Shown: positions 34,511-47,336, numbered from the stretch's first letter. The stretch is 64,000 nucleotides of DNA from Carya illinoinensis (GCF_018687715.1 NC_056758.1:35497467-35561466), one strand, 5' to 3'. Program-made: numbers and translations. The notes: generated by a model not told the origin, from the letters alone.

Positions 34511-35095
34511 CAAAATTCCAATCTAGGATTATTGATGAAAACGATAGTGGAGCTAGAGCACTTGTCCCCCACGGAGAAAAATATCAAAAGCCTATATCTC
34601 TCTCAGCATTCAGACAAAATGATACCATCCCTTCTTCTGATCTGGATTTCTCCATCTCTTCCTTAGACGCGATCTCATAAATTTTCACCACCACCATCGA
34701 CGTTCCATCTCATCGATCTACAACTAATTCCAACTTTCCGCCATGTTACGTGCACATGCTAGCTGCATGTGTCCAATTATCCCAAACACAGTACGTGGGT
34801 AGCTTCAAGTTGTAATTAATACGTACTATCACTTCAGAATTAGCCGATGATCATCATCCCGAGGATATATATATATATATATTGTCTTTTTCTCCTTCTT
34901 TTTAAACACACTTTGGTCATCAGACAAATTTTTTCCACCTAGGAATAATGAAAACGATGCAGCTACATGAGTCCCCACGAAGAAAAATCTTCATTCGGAC
35001 AAAAATGAGACCATCCGGCCTTTTGGGTTCTCCATCTACATGGATTTCTCTCCTCCTAATTGACTGACAAATTTTCACCACTCATGTATGTGCCA
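34511..35095 (+). repeat. Diverged direct duplication
   Basis: Segments at about 34511-34700 and 34925-35095 share in the same order AATGAAAACGAT or GATGAAAACGAT, a GTCCCCCACGG or GTCCCCACGA block, GACAAAA, ATGAGACCATC or ATGATACCATC, GGATTTCTC and AAATTTTCACCAC. Neither has coding capacity. Confidence 0.65.
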
Positions 35096-35864
35096 CAATC
35101 GTTATCATTTACTTCCAACGTACCATGTTACAGTTTCCGATCGTTCTCAAGCACAGTCCTGCAGCGTCTTTATATAATGATAGCCCAACCAAATTAAAAT
35201 GCCAATAAATTGTGCTTGTACGTAGTACTGTCATGACATCGAAATTCTAATCCGGTGATTATTGCGAGGGAATTTTGATTTCTCTTTTCCTTACTAGAAA
35301 ACTACTATATTTTACACCTGTCTAGCTTGGACAAGACGTACGTTTTAATTTTGAGCGGTGTTGCTCTGCTGCTCAGAGTGCACTCATTATAAAAGAAGTG
35401 AATTTTTATGATTAAATTTTAGTGATCAAAAAGATTATTTTTTACGAAAATTACAAAAAGATTATTTTTTATGAAAATTATGAAAAATAATCATTTTGAT
35501 CATTAAATTTTGGTTATAAAAATTCATTTTTCTTGTAGTGACCGTTCATTTTGACTGTATGGTTACATTTTTTTTATATTTTTTTAATTTTTTTAATATA
35601 TTTAAATATTTTTAAAAAATATAAAAAAATATTAATATATTTAAAATTACTTCTTTAATTATTAAATAAAAAAATTAAAAAAAAATTATAACTAACAATC
35701 ACTTTGGGAGGCATGGAAAAAAAAGTCATACAAGCATTTTCCTTTTAACTTTACATTTCAAATTATCAAAACAATAACTATTAAGGTCTACATCATCCGT
35801 CAAGATCATTTGAGTACTATTACCGATTATATATAATAGAATTAGACAGACCAATTACTATTTG

Positions 35865-36000
35865 TTAGTCTTCTCACTGTTAGAATTATGTACAAGTTTA
35901 GACCAATTTCTGGCAAATGATCATGGTTTTGCCAAAATGAGTCATGTTACTGGTTCCAGATCAGATCATTCCTCACAGCTTTCAATTAAAGCATTTGATG
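35865..36000 (+). pseudogene. Possible LINE endonuclease fragment
   Basis: Within a 100-codon open frame (35862-36164), the stretch S-L-D-Q-F-L-A-N-D-H-G-F-A-K-M followed by S-R-S-D-H-S-S-Q-L resembles the LDRFL...SDHxPL end of L1-type EEP endonucleases. The rest of the frame is not recognisable. It is short and could be chance. Confidence 0.3.
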
Positions 36001-36369
36001 GGATCATATATACGTGCTTGATAGATCTCGCTTGCCATGCACAACTGCAACATATAGTAGCTTTTGTCATGAGTGTTTTATTTTTTTTTTATGGCGTTGT
36101 GGGAAAAGGTGACATTTTGCCATCAAGAATATTGGAAAGAATAAATTTAAGCATTTTTTCATGAGATTGTTGTGGTTGATAATATTTAATAGTAAAAAAA
36201 TTTTTGTTACCATTTTCGTAATTTTTTTGATCAATTTGTTCTTGGATAATAAACATGAGCAGCATATAGACCTTTACTAAAAAAATATTTATTATGACAA
36301 GTTAAATTATTTTTTTACTGCTGAATAAAATCATCGTAACAAACTATTTAATTTTATACCCTCAACAGC

Positions 36370-36412
36370 ATGGCTTATATGCTTTTGCGCATTGGCTTAT
36401 ATGCTTTTGCGC
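36370..36412. repeat. 21-bp tandem duplication
   Basis: TGGCTTATATGCTTTTGCGC occurs twice in succession, separated by AT. Confidence 0.9.
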
Positions 36413-37079
36413 AAATATTCAAGTATATATAATATATGGTTGTTTTCAAACTGATGAATACGTACGGTTAATTTTCTTCTGATTTTTTTTAATGAGTTTC
36501 TAGAATGTATCTTGCATATATAGTTTATAAACCTGTAAGCAAGGTCTTTTTTGTAAGGCTTTGCTCTTTAATTTGGATTTTTGTAACTCTCAAAACCTTT
36601 TGCAAGTGAGGACAATCAATAATTTTGCAATAATAAGCATCGAATCACATATTATTTTGATTTGAGAATGGAATTAGATGTGTGAAACAGTACCAAAGTG
36701 TATTTTCCTTTCCAATTTTTTAGCAAGATTGAAATCAAAATTCATGTCAAAATGGAATTGGGTGAACGCGCGCCTACATATAAATTAGCCTCAACAAATT
36801 ACATGTTAAGCAAGGCAGAAGCTCCGTAAATTGAAACTGATATTTACATGACATGATCAGGTGGTACATGCAGCATTCGCAAGTACAAGCAGAAAGGCGG
36901 ACAAAACTACGAAAGCTAAACCTGGGTTGGGTTATAGGACATACAAAAGGTGCAAAAAGATGAAACGACAAACTTAACTCGGAAAGTAAAGAAAACAACA
37001 TTCAAGCCAAATCAGGAAAATATGTGAAACGGTACTTGAACCATTCTCCATCCACCTAATATCTGCAGGTTTCTTTGTT

Positions 37080-38216
37080 CTACCAAAAATAACTAGATCT
37101 CTTGGAGCCAGTCGAAGGAAGGTTAATTTCTGGAACAGTGAAACCATCCTCCATACACCTTCTGTTGAATTTTATGCTTGTACCTTCCTTCCTCTCTTTG
37201 AACGCATTCTGCCCTGCTATTTTCTGAGGACACTGAAGAGCAGGTTGTTGAGGGACCCAAACTCCGAAATTAATCTCAGGCGAGAAAGTATCCGTATTGC
37301 TCTCAAGATCAGCATCCAGAAACGGCAATACAATGTCATCACTCTGCTTTCAATTACAAAGATGGAGAATATTACACTTGAGATCCAAAAGTGAAGCCAA
37401 AAGTGTTTGGATTTAGCGATGCAAACCTTATAGAAACCAAAGGGAGTAGGAATTGAATCTAGAAAGTCCTCAACGTGCCATCCCGGAAGAGTCTCTATCA
37501 AGTACTCCGATATGCTACTTGTTTGGTTCGCTGGCAAGTTTTGATCATCTCCTTTGTGATCAGTGACTAGTGTTGTTGTGGTCGAAACTGGGTTTTTGGC
37601 CAGCAAAGTTTGCTGTGAATTTGTAAGATCAGAAGCAGGAACTGAGTTCTTGATACTAGGCTGAGACTTGTAATCAGGAACAGAATCATTGCCGTTGGTT
37701 GAAACAGAGTTAGAGGAGGAGGAGGACGTATAGAGAGTAGCAGTAGAGGAGAGCTTAACCCCAGTAAGAAGAAACCTATTATGCTTCTGGGTGTGCTCGT
37801 TGGCCGTGTGAATCGGAAAATCACACTCTCTGCACAGAATCGCTCTGTCCTGCTGACAGAACAGAAAAGCTCTTCTCTCCTACAGAGAACCCAAATCATT
37901 TAACGAAATACAAAAGTCCCGTTACACAAATTAACATGTTCATAAAAGGGAAGAAAATAAAACATTGATTTGCCAAGAACGTGCAAGTATCAGCCAAAAT
38001 AAGGCCTTCGGAATTTGTGGCGATCTATACCTTGCAAATATCGCAGAGAGGGACTTGTTTGGAAGATGGGTGGAGAAGAGCGAAGCGTTGATGCTTGGAG
38101 GCGAGCTTGTTGGCGTGGTGGACGCGGTGGTCGCAGGCATCGCAGAGAGCAGCCTCGTCGGCGGTGCAGAACACCGAGGCCTCGTCTTTGCCACAGACAT
38201 CACACTGGATCTTCAT
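37080..38216 (-). CDS. Double B-box zinc finger protein, BBX20-25 type (STH/LZF1 clade), 3 exons
   Basis: Predicted light-signalling transcription regulator. Exons on the minus strand: 38216-38031, 37879-37427, 37343-37080; 903 bases, 300 aa, all phase 0 with GT-AG borders. Seen: B-box 1 (C-D-V-C-G-K-D-E-A ... C-D-A-C-D-H-R-V-H-H-A-N, residues 5-47) and B-box 2 (C-D-I-C-K then E-R-R-A-F-L-F-C ... C-R-E-C-D-F-P-I-H-T-A-N), split by intron 1 just after its first Cys pair. A Ser/Thr-rich middle follows, then E-T-L-P-G-W-H-V-E-D-F-L-D, and a C-terminal G-F-T-V-P-E-I with K-R-S-S-Y-F-W at the stop. There is no CCT domain. Family knowledge: clade IV BBX proteins act with HY5 and are targeted by COP1; the VP-containing tail is typical. 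The exon 3 acceptor is a NAGNAG site, so one Gln may be added. Confidence 0.92.
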
Positions 38217-41204
38217 CTGTCGGTTGGTTTAATTGGACGGCGTGATTGGGGATAGCAGAAGAGAAGAAGGAAAGGTCGAGAAATGCGGTTTAAAAGAGAG
38301 AGGTTTGACACTTCGAAGAGAAGGAACTGAGAAAGTCACAATAAAGAGACAGAAACATACAGTATTAAAGTTTGTAAAAAGATCCAGGCAAACGTGGGGG
38401 ATCAAATTTCAAGCTATTTGTCCTTTATTTTTTTTAAGTGACATGGCCTTTTTTCGTTTTTTTAAGTGAAATCCAGCACCACTGCATTATATGTTTCTGT
38501 TCAGTGAGTTCCCTCGTAGCTAGGTTTTACACCGAAGTAGTGTTAAAATCTTCAAATTTTACGGCTGTACAAGATCGGGCCACCACCGAGGGTGCCTGTA
38601 GAAATCAAGGTCCCAGGTGACTTTCACAACTTCTAGTAATTTATAGGGTAATGTAGGCTACTCTTAAGCAAAGTAAAAACTATTCACACGTGTTTAATCT
38701 TATTCTTATAACACTTGTAGAACACTTTGTGTCATGATACTGTTCAATATTACTTGTATGATATTATTGTTAACGTGTCAGATAGTAGTAAAGCCAATTG
38801 TATTTGTTACGAACATATTCATGAGAGATTATAAAATTACTAGCTATATATCAATATCTAAAAAACATATATAATATTGATCAAAACAATAAAATCTATT
38901 TCTGAGTTAGATGGAAAGTGTTAATGGGACTCAATATTTAGGGTACCCAAGTGAAGTCATGAAACACTTGTCAGAATCTGGGACTCATTCGGTTGGAGCT
39001 TTCTAAGCAGAGAGAGTCTGGGGACCATGCTCTCTACTGCCGGCTTTGTCAATTGCCAACTCATCAGTTTGATCTCGAACTTGGTTGAAATGCTTCAGCA
39101 GGTCCACTTTTGCAAGTTCATGATAAAAAATAAAAATAAAAATAAAAAATTACTGATTGATTTATTCATTTACTTCTAAAAAAGTTAAAAAGAAAAAAGA
39201 ATAGTGAGTGCAGAGATAATGATCCTATAGAGTAGTGTAGATCTCTTCTCTGTTTGTCCACAAATGGGGAATAGCTAGGGGGACCCGTCTTTATTTGCGG
39301 AAAGGGAAGCATGGGATGCTTTGAAAAGCGCACTTTCAAGAGCCCGAGCAACTCTTTGTGATAGAATAAAGGAAATAGTATAGGATCGAATAGCGGAGCT
39401 TTTCTAAGAGTGTGTGCATGTGTGTGTAATTGCCTCATAAATAATTACGGAGGCTAATTTGTGTCAGGTCATGGGCAATGACGACGACTTTGCAATCTGT
39501 CTTTCTATCTATCTACATATATCTCGTCCCTTCCAAGGAATATTATTTTTATTTTTTGCAGCCAATTTCCTTCTTTTTATACACACACACACTTTGTCGT
39601 TAACTTTGTACTATATTTCTCGAGATGGCAGATCCATCAAAGCAATAATTCCTTACCTCTCTGTAGACGGTATATATAAATATATATACACACACACTTT
39701 GGTCGTTAATCGGGTGTGTTATTTGTTAACCAATTGAAGGGAGATAGGTTGAGAAGCCAACGAGAATACTCAGATTAATATATATATAATAAGTTATTTT
39801 CTCCAGACGGGTTTATTTATATTAACGTTCACAAAACCAGGGCCAACAACCAATTGAATCTAACTACGTACGCATGCATCCACATCATAGAGATATGAAG
39901 AATCTTCGTAATCTTGATGATTGCCAGCTATATACTCAAATATTATAATCAAAGACCCACTGCATCATGTCCTTTAATAATATAAATAATCATTCTAGAA
40001 CCATGTGTATAGCTTGTTAATTAAAATTAGATAGAACATATATGGTATAATATTGTATTTGACCCACAAATACCTTCGATAGCGACTCAATTGTTTTATT
40101 TATCATTCGATCGGTTGGTTTTCTAATAATATTGGAAAATTAAGTGCAACAGAAACAGTTTAAGCTACAAAGACGCATACAGATTGTGATACGTTGATCA
40201 TGATAATACGCTCCTTTCAACTTTTAATTTCGAACCCCATTAGATGTAAATAATTTTGATATGTAGGTAGTAATTTTTTATTTTTTATTTTTATTTTTTG
40301 AATTATTCGAAGAGTAATTAAAAAGAATTTGTCGAGAATTTATGCACTTTAATTAAGTAGAAATTTTATTACTGAAAACTGTTAAAACAAAAACTCAACT
40401 TATGAGATATATATATCCTCTAGCTAACTGGACCACAAAGTACGGACTTAAATACAGGATTAAAGTTGGAAGCTGGTGTAAACGTAGTCTTATCGATTAG
40501 ACTCATCCTTAATCGATGGTTAGTTAGGTCAGGTCATGATCTCATTCTCGAGTATGAGTTTTGATGATGGGAGAAACATATAATTCCATGTCAGTATTCC
40601 TAAATGCATATCATTAAACTTCACCATTTACTTTTGATGCTTTGTCTTCTGGTGTACGACGTTGACATCGTCCCTCTTAATCCTGATCATCGCTGCAAAA
40701 GGTTCTCCACTTTGTCAAGAGAATCATTTTGAGTCGTGCTGCATGCAACTACTAGCCGACAAATTGTTTTTTTTTTATATATATTTTATATTTTTAAATA
40801 CTTAAATATACTTACTTAATCACTAAATTAAAAAAAATTATCGAAACTCATCGTTGAAAAAGGTAGCATTATTCAATAATTTTGTGGAGATGCCCTGTTT
40901 ATTGTATTTTCCTCTCTTTTTATTGTTCAAAGATATATTCATCCATATTGATTGATGTCATATATATGCTAGCTAGCTTTCTAAGACATTGTAATTAAGA
41001 ATCTTAGTAAGACCAAACGATGGATTGATCAGTCGATCAGGAGTTGTCGGCATCGGGGTACTGTAAGCTGATAACGAACGAATATTTGTGTTCATTGTTT
41101 GATTCTAATGCCATGCCATTCACTTGGACTGAAATTGATGATGATCAGTCGAATTGCTGTGACTGATCAACGTACGGAATAAGAACAAAAGAACATACCA
41201 GACA
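38217..41204. other. BBX promoter region and gene-poor spacer
   Basis: Bases just right of 38216 hold the leftward BBX gene's 5' UTR and promoter. The rest is AT-rich, with short CA and AT runs near 39580 and 39690 and a T/A-rich segment at about 40765-40885 resembling the small element at 41239. No gene is supported. Confidence 0.5.
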
Positions 41205-41212
41205 CTTAAGTG

Positions 41213-42350
41213 TAAGGGTGGAAGCTGTAATATCTCACGGGGGCGGTGCTACTCCCACGGGGAGCTCCCGCTAATGCTTTTTGAGATTTTTTTATTTTAT
41301 TTTTATTTATATATATATATATTTTAATACATTTAAATATTTTTAAAAAAATAAAAAATTTATAATATTATTAAAAAATACTTACTTAATTATTAAGTAA
41401 AAATAATAATAATAAAATGAAAAAAATCACAGCGGTAGAAACCAGCAAAAAAAACCATTGATAAGAGTAGCATTATCCTATCTCATGCTACCCGTGAATT
41501 CAACTCAAACATGTCATGACATGAAATGAGTTAGTTTAGATTTTATATAAATGAATTTGAATCAAAATGAGTTGACTTATAAGGCATGATTAATAAACAG
41601 GTCTAACCACTCAACTCGAAATCAAACCCACAATAATATGTTAAATTTTTATCAAAATTACAATTTTCCTATTGGAAAAAGCTAGGGATCCCGCTCCAAT
41701 TTTTTTCCTTTTTTTTTACTAAGTGGTTAGAAATATATTATTTAATAATATTGTGAATTTTTTTATTTTTTAAAAATATTAAAAAATGATGTGAAAAAAA
41801 AATAAAAATAAAAATTTGCCTAGTGGGAGCTCCAAACTGTGGGTGTAAACCCACCATTTTTCTATTATTGGGTTGTAATATTAATATTTCTAAATATGCT
41901 TATATTTATATTTTTTGAATTGTAATTTGGAACCTATACTCATATTTATTATTGTTAAGTTTATAATATTGGTTATAAGCTAAAATTTGAAAAATATTGA
42001 TTTTTTTTATTAGGTAGTCTTATTATTATTTTTAGATATTGTGGCTACTAACAACTATAAATTTTAATTTTATGTGAAATTATGTTAATTATGTCAAATG
42101 AGTTATGCAGGTTAGTTCAATCCATTAACATGAAACTAGTTGAAATGAGTCGTGTCGTGTTGACTCATTTCTAACTAATTATTAAACGAGTTAAAACAGG
42201 TGACACAATACAACCAATCGTGTTTATAGATTTTGAATGTCTAATCGACCTTTTAGCTTAATGGGTTATGTTCCAATTAATCTATATAGTCAAATCTCTA
42301 TGATTTGTCACGACATGAACACAACCCATGAATACGAATTGTCACCCTTA
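41213..42350. mobile_element. hAT-like non-autonomous element with perfect 8-bp target duplication
   Basis: The termini are TAAGGGTG and CACCCTTA. The octamer CTTAAGTG flanks both ends exactly (41205-41212 and 42351-42358), the 8-bp duplication typical of hAT elements. The interior is 1,138 bases including a nested element, AT-rich, with words such as ACTCAACTCG and CATGACATG and no transposase. Confidence 0.82.
41239..41478. mobile_element. Small MITE nested in the hAT-like element
   Basis: The left end contains GCGGTGCTACTCCC; the reversed right end is GGATAATGCTACTCTTATC. The flanking octamers TATCTCAC (41231-41238) and TATCTCAT (41479-41486) differ at one base. The 240-base AT-rich interior resembles segments near 35580, 40775 and 42790. 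Confidence 0.6.
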
Positions 42351-42358
42351 CTTAAGTG

Positions 42359-45013
42359 ATATTTATATATAAATATATATATATATATTTCCTATATATT
42401 CCCCTTTTAATTAGGGTTCAATTGTTCAATGCCTTCGTACATTTTTGGGTTTAGGTCACTAATTAATTATAAAATATTCATCCTAGCTCGATCTATATAT
42501 ATATATTATATGTACGTACGTATGTATGTATACGAAAAAAGTAATACTGTTTTGTTAATTAGTTAAATCAAATGGCTAATTAACTGAGCATTCTCTATCT
42601 AGAATATTTTGTAATTTTTATTTACACATCCGACTGCTAAAAATAAATAACAAATGTTCTCGATCGGAGTGTGCTAAGGTACATGGATGGTGAGCGTAGA
42701 AGCTAGCCCTTGATGCCAGAAAAAGGTTCTTCAAAATCTTTAACAACAATAATAATAAATTAACAAACTGGTCTCTGCAGGATATAAAAATTAACAAAAA
42801 AAATTACATATTCATTTAAAAACACTTATTTAATCATTAAGGTAAAAAAAATTCAGTAATTAATTTCAGTAGAAATTCTCTATGGCACTAGTGTTTTCCA
42901 TATAAGTTTAGTCATCGTGACTCATGGGGTATATAGAACGCACGAGGGCTCCTCCTATCGACACTACCTAGCATATATACAGTTCCCACGTGCCAATTAC
43001 CAGTAGCATTGCCACTAGCTGTCTCTTTGCATATAAAAGGGTGGATACAAATTATAAGGTTGTTGTCTGTACATCTATATTGTATATATCTTATATATAC
43101 TAAGCGGCAATAAGCATGCAGGAGTCGTATAACTCGTTTCTATCAATTTTGCCCTTGTTTTTCGTATTTCTTCCCTTTGTCCCTTAGGTTTGTTCTCTGA
43201 CTATTTTGATCTGCTTTATATTCATTTTCCCTTTCTGCCTCTGTTGCCATTCTTATTACTGATTTAATCGTGTATTTACACTTTTGTCCTTACTTTTAAA
43301 CCGCTTGGTGGATTATTTTTCTTTAAATCATGTTAATTCTGGAAGATCTGCTTACTAAGTTCCATCTGTCTAAATCACATAATTCCAAAATCACCGCTTC
43401 CTTTCACCAACCTCTGGTATTGTAATTAAAATCATGTATTGTCTGCTCTTGTTTTGATCTTTTCTTTCATTCTTGTCTTTTTAAAAAAAAAAAAAAATAG
43501 TTTATGTGAACAAGGAAAAAGGCCATCTTTTTTGCTATGTCTATTTTTTTGTCTTTTTACATTTGTAGGCGTGGTATTCTCTACTTATTTTTTTCAATTT
43601 TATCCCTGATTTTACAAGGGAATTGAAACCGAATGAAATTTTTTCTACTATTATTCATGTCTTTTTACACTCTTATTGATAGAGTGACAATAATGTATCA
43701 AATAAGCATAAAGATTAGGAAGTTTTAGAATAAAAACATGTTACATGCTTGTTTAATACATTAAAATAGAAGTAAGGAAGTTTGAGGCATGACTAAAATA
43801 AAAGGAGATTGTTTTATCTGTTTAAGTCATTCTTGGACACACGGCAGCATATTTCCAAAAAAATTAAAAAAAAATAAAAATAAAAACTCTAAAGTGTTTC
43901 ACTAATGCCCCTCGCCCTCTCACTCTCTTTTCTATTTCGTTTCTAGCCCTAGTCTCTGGTGATGAACCACACGAAACAGAAGGGGATAACCACCCACTCA
44001 TGGAAGATTTAAGAGAGGAAGTGGAGGAAATGCACGAGAACAAGGATAAGAAGGGGAAGAATCATAGGGCAGAGGCATCATTATCATTGGGGGAGGGGAA
44101 GAAGTTTACATTTTTAGAGTCGATTTTGGGGAGATTTTTATTCTTCTTCAGAAAAACCATAGTTTGCTATGCTTCGTTTGTTTCTTTTCGTGAAAACATT
44201 TACTATGTGTGAGTAAATCACTAACCTAGGCTCGGGTGTCCCTTGAATGGGTTGTGTTTTTTAGGGTTTAAGATCTCTCTTCATGTTTAGAAAGTAGTAT
44301 CCTGAAAGGTTTCTACCATCCATTCTATGATGTTGTTTTCAGGATTTGCTTACTAACCCTTGGTTCATTGTTTACTGAAAGGGTACGGTGGAATCTTGGG
44401 TTGGGTAAAATCCTAGTTTCTGTCAGCACATTTCATGATAGTTTGGTATTAATTTGATGGAGGTTATTTCAGGAATTGTACTGCATATGCATGAATCGTC
44501 TATATCATCCGAGCACTTCTATTCTTGAACAAAAGAGTGCTTGAAGGAATTGTGAAGTCCTAAACCCTTTTGGGAATTCAATTTGTGAAAGAGAACCTGT
44601 AGTCTAGGTGTTTGAGAAAAGTTTGTTTTAGACATCCAAAAATTGTTCTTAGTTCTTTTTCTTATGAAAATAACCAAGTTTAAATATCTTTAAAAATACC
44701 ATAGGAGATTCAACAAAAATAGTTACATTGTTCCAATAGGAAGGAGATAGCATTAAGAAAAAAATCATCATTGTCCATGTGCTAGATCAGGATAATCGAG
44801 TGCTTGTTTCCATTCTTTGAACCAATTTTTCCACATTAATCATTCTAAGATTTTAAGCAACAAAGACATTCTCACTTTGCATAGCAAAAACATCTCAATT
44901 TAGTTCTTCAAAGTTTTAATCCTTGTGAATTCGACCTTAGGACTCTCCCTAGAGACAACCTCACACCTTCTGCACTTAGGAGACATTAAAATAGAAGAGA
45001 CACTCACCAACCG
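42359..45013. other. Gene-poor spacer
   Basis: AT-rich, with T-rich stretches. A TATAAAAG-like core at about 43033 and a 70-codon frame at 44000-44212 with an acidic/basic start have no recognisable homology, and I do not call a gene. Confidence 0.45.
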
Positions 45014-45127
45014 ACCCGTTACATAATAGTGGACACCACTAACCCATTACATAATATTAAATAACCACTAACTCATTACATAATATTAAATAACCACAAA
45101 CCCATTACATAATATTAAATAACAACT
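45014..45127 (+). repeat. Tandem array, four units of about 29 bp
   Basis: Units share the pattern ACCCATTACATAATATTAAA followed by TAACCACTA. The first unit is the most diverged. Read directly. Confidence 0.88.
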
Positions 45128-45168
45128 GGCTCCACATAGTTGTCCCAATGTTCCACCGAGCTCTTTTA

Positions 45169-45303
45169 ATTTCTGAATCAATCCACCGCTCACTTTTTCA
45201 TCTCCCAGTGTCTTCTACTCACAGCAATCCATCTTTCAATTTCTGGATCAATCCATCGCTCACTTTTTCATATCCTAGTGTCTTCTACTCACAGCAATCC
45301 ACC
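45169..45303 (+). repeat. 70-bp tandem duplication
   Basis: Units start at 45169 and 45239 and share ATTTCTGGATCAATCCATCG (or a near match), CTCACTTTTTCAT and GTGTCTTCTACTCACAGCAA. Confidence 0.88.
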
Positions 45304-45996
45304 GCGTAATCCCCTCATTTTTCTTATAAATACCTGAGTTGCCCAACCAAGAAAAAAAAAAAAAAAAAGACCCCTCATAAAAACTTTGTAGAGGAGAAAT
45401 TGGTGCTCTTGAGCTTTGCATCTTCACCAAGAGAGCCTCTGGGTTGGCTACGAAGTGATGTCATGCTCTAGCTCTGGGTTTGCTATAGCAAGAGTGCAAC
45501 GACAGGACTTTGCAAAGGAAAAAAAAAAAAAAAAACCCTAAATGAAGCATAGACTGCAAGGCTTTGCGATTTCTTTTATCATTTTCATCTATTCTAGCAT
45601 GTCTTTCCTATTTGTTTACAATACTTTTATTCAATTTGTGTATTTTGTAATTGCTGCGCTCGCACTTCGCAAGAATCCCTCTATGTTTTTGTTCATCTAA
45701 CAGGATCTGGAAAACCATTAATATAAGTATTTTTAGTCAAAAAGAACCCAAACAAGAACAACGTTTTATTAGTTACTACCACCAATGGGTTTGATTTTTG
45801 AATTTTTGAATTAGTGAACAACTACAAGAAATGAAAGAACAGCAAAATGCTCACATAAACAGTATTTGAAAAAATAAAAATAAAAATTTCAAATGTGAAA
45901 GAAAATTACATTGAGATGCGAATAAGGAAGAAAATATTCTAATTTATTTTGTTATTTAAAAAATCAAATAAGAAAAAAGAAAACTCAAATAGATTG
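45304..45996. other. Spacer left of the retrotransposon
   Basis: A-rich and T-rich spacer with two long A runs (about 45350-45368 and 45520-45535). No gene is seen. It is the left flank of the copia insertion. Confidence 0.5.
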
Positions 45997-46739
45997 TATT
46001 GAACCCAAGGTTTCAAGTTTCATGTGATTATAAATCTACACATAGATTTTGATGATAACAAATGAATTCAAAGAATAAAGGAGTTTCAAGCTCAAGTTGT
46101 TCACACAATGGAATCAAGCACATTAAAGAACCAAGCATGAGCAAGAAGGAAATAAGTTCACATTAAAGTCATAGAGTAATGTTGTAAATCTCTTAAAATT
46201 CGAAATTAGGATTAATGCTCAAAATTAATATTTTATCATAAAACATTAAAATACATTTTCCACATGTACATGAATATTTTTGAAAATTAAATTTGAAAAT
46301 TTTGAAAGGTGATTGATTGTCATCTTTTACATGTGCATGCCTTGATTAAAGGGTTGAACTTTGAAAATATTAAAAATGATTGATTGTCATATTTCACATG
46401 TGCATGTTTTATTTGAATATTTTCAAAAGTGATTGATGTTTTTTTAGACTTATACAAAAGGTAGATGATTTTGTTTGAAAAATTTGAAAAATAAAGTGTG
46501 CTCATTTTGTCATATACAAAAAGTAAAAGATTAGGTTTGAATTTTTTGAAAAGGAAAGTGTGCTCATTTTGTCATATACCAAAAGTAAAAGATTAGGTTT
46601 GATTTTTTTGAAAAAGTGAATGATGTTGTCTTTGACAATTGAAAAAGAAGAACCTTTTATTTGAATTTTTTGAAAAAGTGAATGATGTTGTCTTTGATAT
46701 GTGAATCTTTTTAAATTTGAATATGAAATCTCATATGCC

Positions 46740-46747
46740 TATAAATA
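46740..46747 (+). promoter_or_regulatory. TATA box in the 5' LTR
   Basis: TATAAATA within ATGCCTATAAATAGATC, conserved at 61346-61353 in the 3' LTR. It is the likely core promoter of the genomic RNA, with R beginning about 30 bases downstream. Confidence 0.7.
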
Positions 46748-47126
46748 GATCATTTGAGAGCTTCACATTCATAACACCAAGAGCATACAACATTCATTCA
46801 AAACTTTGATTCTCTCTTCTCTAAGCATTGAGCATTAATCCTTGTTCATTTTGAGAGATATAGTTTGCGCTGTATTGTTCTTATTTCACTCATTGAGGAG
46901 TGTTTTCTGATAACCTACCCACTATCAGCTTTTGTATCAGAAAAAAGGTGTGTATAACCCTTGTGCATGTAGAAAGTATTCTATACTCGTTATAGTTGAA
47001 TCACCACGTGTAAGGTGATTGCAAGTGCAGAGGGTGTTCTACACGGATCCTTTGTAGCGGTGTTGTTCAAAGGTGTAATAGGTTTCTATCTCCACCTGAA
47101 GGAGGTTGAATAGTGAATTTGGGAAT

Positions 47127-47146
47127 CCTCAAGGGGTAGCTTGAGG
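47127..47146 (+). repeat. Inverted repeat near the 5' LTR end
   Basis: CCTCAAG-GGGTAG-CTTGAGG, a perfect 7-bp stem with a 6-base loop, conserved in the 3' LTR. Short palindromes are common in Sirevirus LTRs; the role is not known. Confidence 0.7.
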
Positions 47147-47336
47147 CGAGGACGTAGGCAGTGGAGCCGAACCTCGTTAACATACTGAGTTTGCTTCTCT
47201 CTTACCCTTACTCTTTATATTTATTGTTATTTCATATTTTGTTTATATTTTATATTATATATTTGATTTATAATTTTTTTTTTTTTAATACAACTCAATT
47301 CACCCACCCTCTTGTGTTAGTCATCTGGGCAACAAT

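Larger units (their letters stand above)
45997..47334 (+). repeat. 5' LTR of the copia element
   Basis: About 1,338 bases, from TATTGAACCCAAGG (the 3' LTR has TGTTGAACCC) to CATCTGGGCAACA. The first bases are altered relative to the 3' LTR, so the exact first base is uncertain by two. It contains a TATA box and an inverted repeat near its 3' end. Confidence 0.92.

Noticed and set aside
37567..37899. 110-aa minus-strand frame overlapping BBX exon 2
   Set aside because: Wrong frame; the B-box 2 frame (E-R-R-A-F-L-F-C) is the conserved one and joins exons 1 and 3 in phase.
39898..39935. Sequence resembling miR172 (ATCTTGATGAT)
   Set aside because: Only a partial match with several mismatches and no complementary arm nearby to form a precursor hairpin.
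41685..41872. Second possible nested MITE in the hAT-like element
   Set aside because: The terminal similarity and the CTATTG/CTATTA flanks are too weak to set boundaries.
44000..44212. 70-codon frame with an acidic start (M-E-D-L-R-E-E-V-E-E-M)
   Set aside because: Could be one exon of an unknown gene, but no second exon or homology could be seen.
46320..46505. 61-aa minus-strand frame repeated at 60926-61111
   Set aside because: It lies within the copia LTRs and is repeated only because the LTRs are; no domain.
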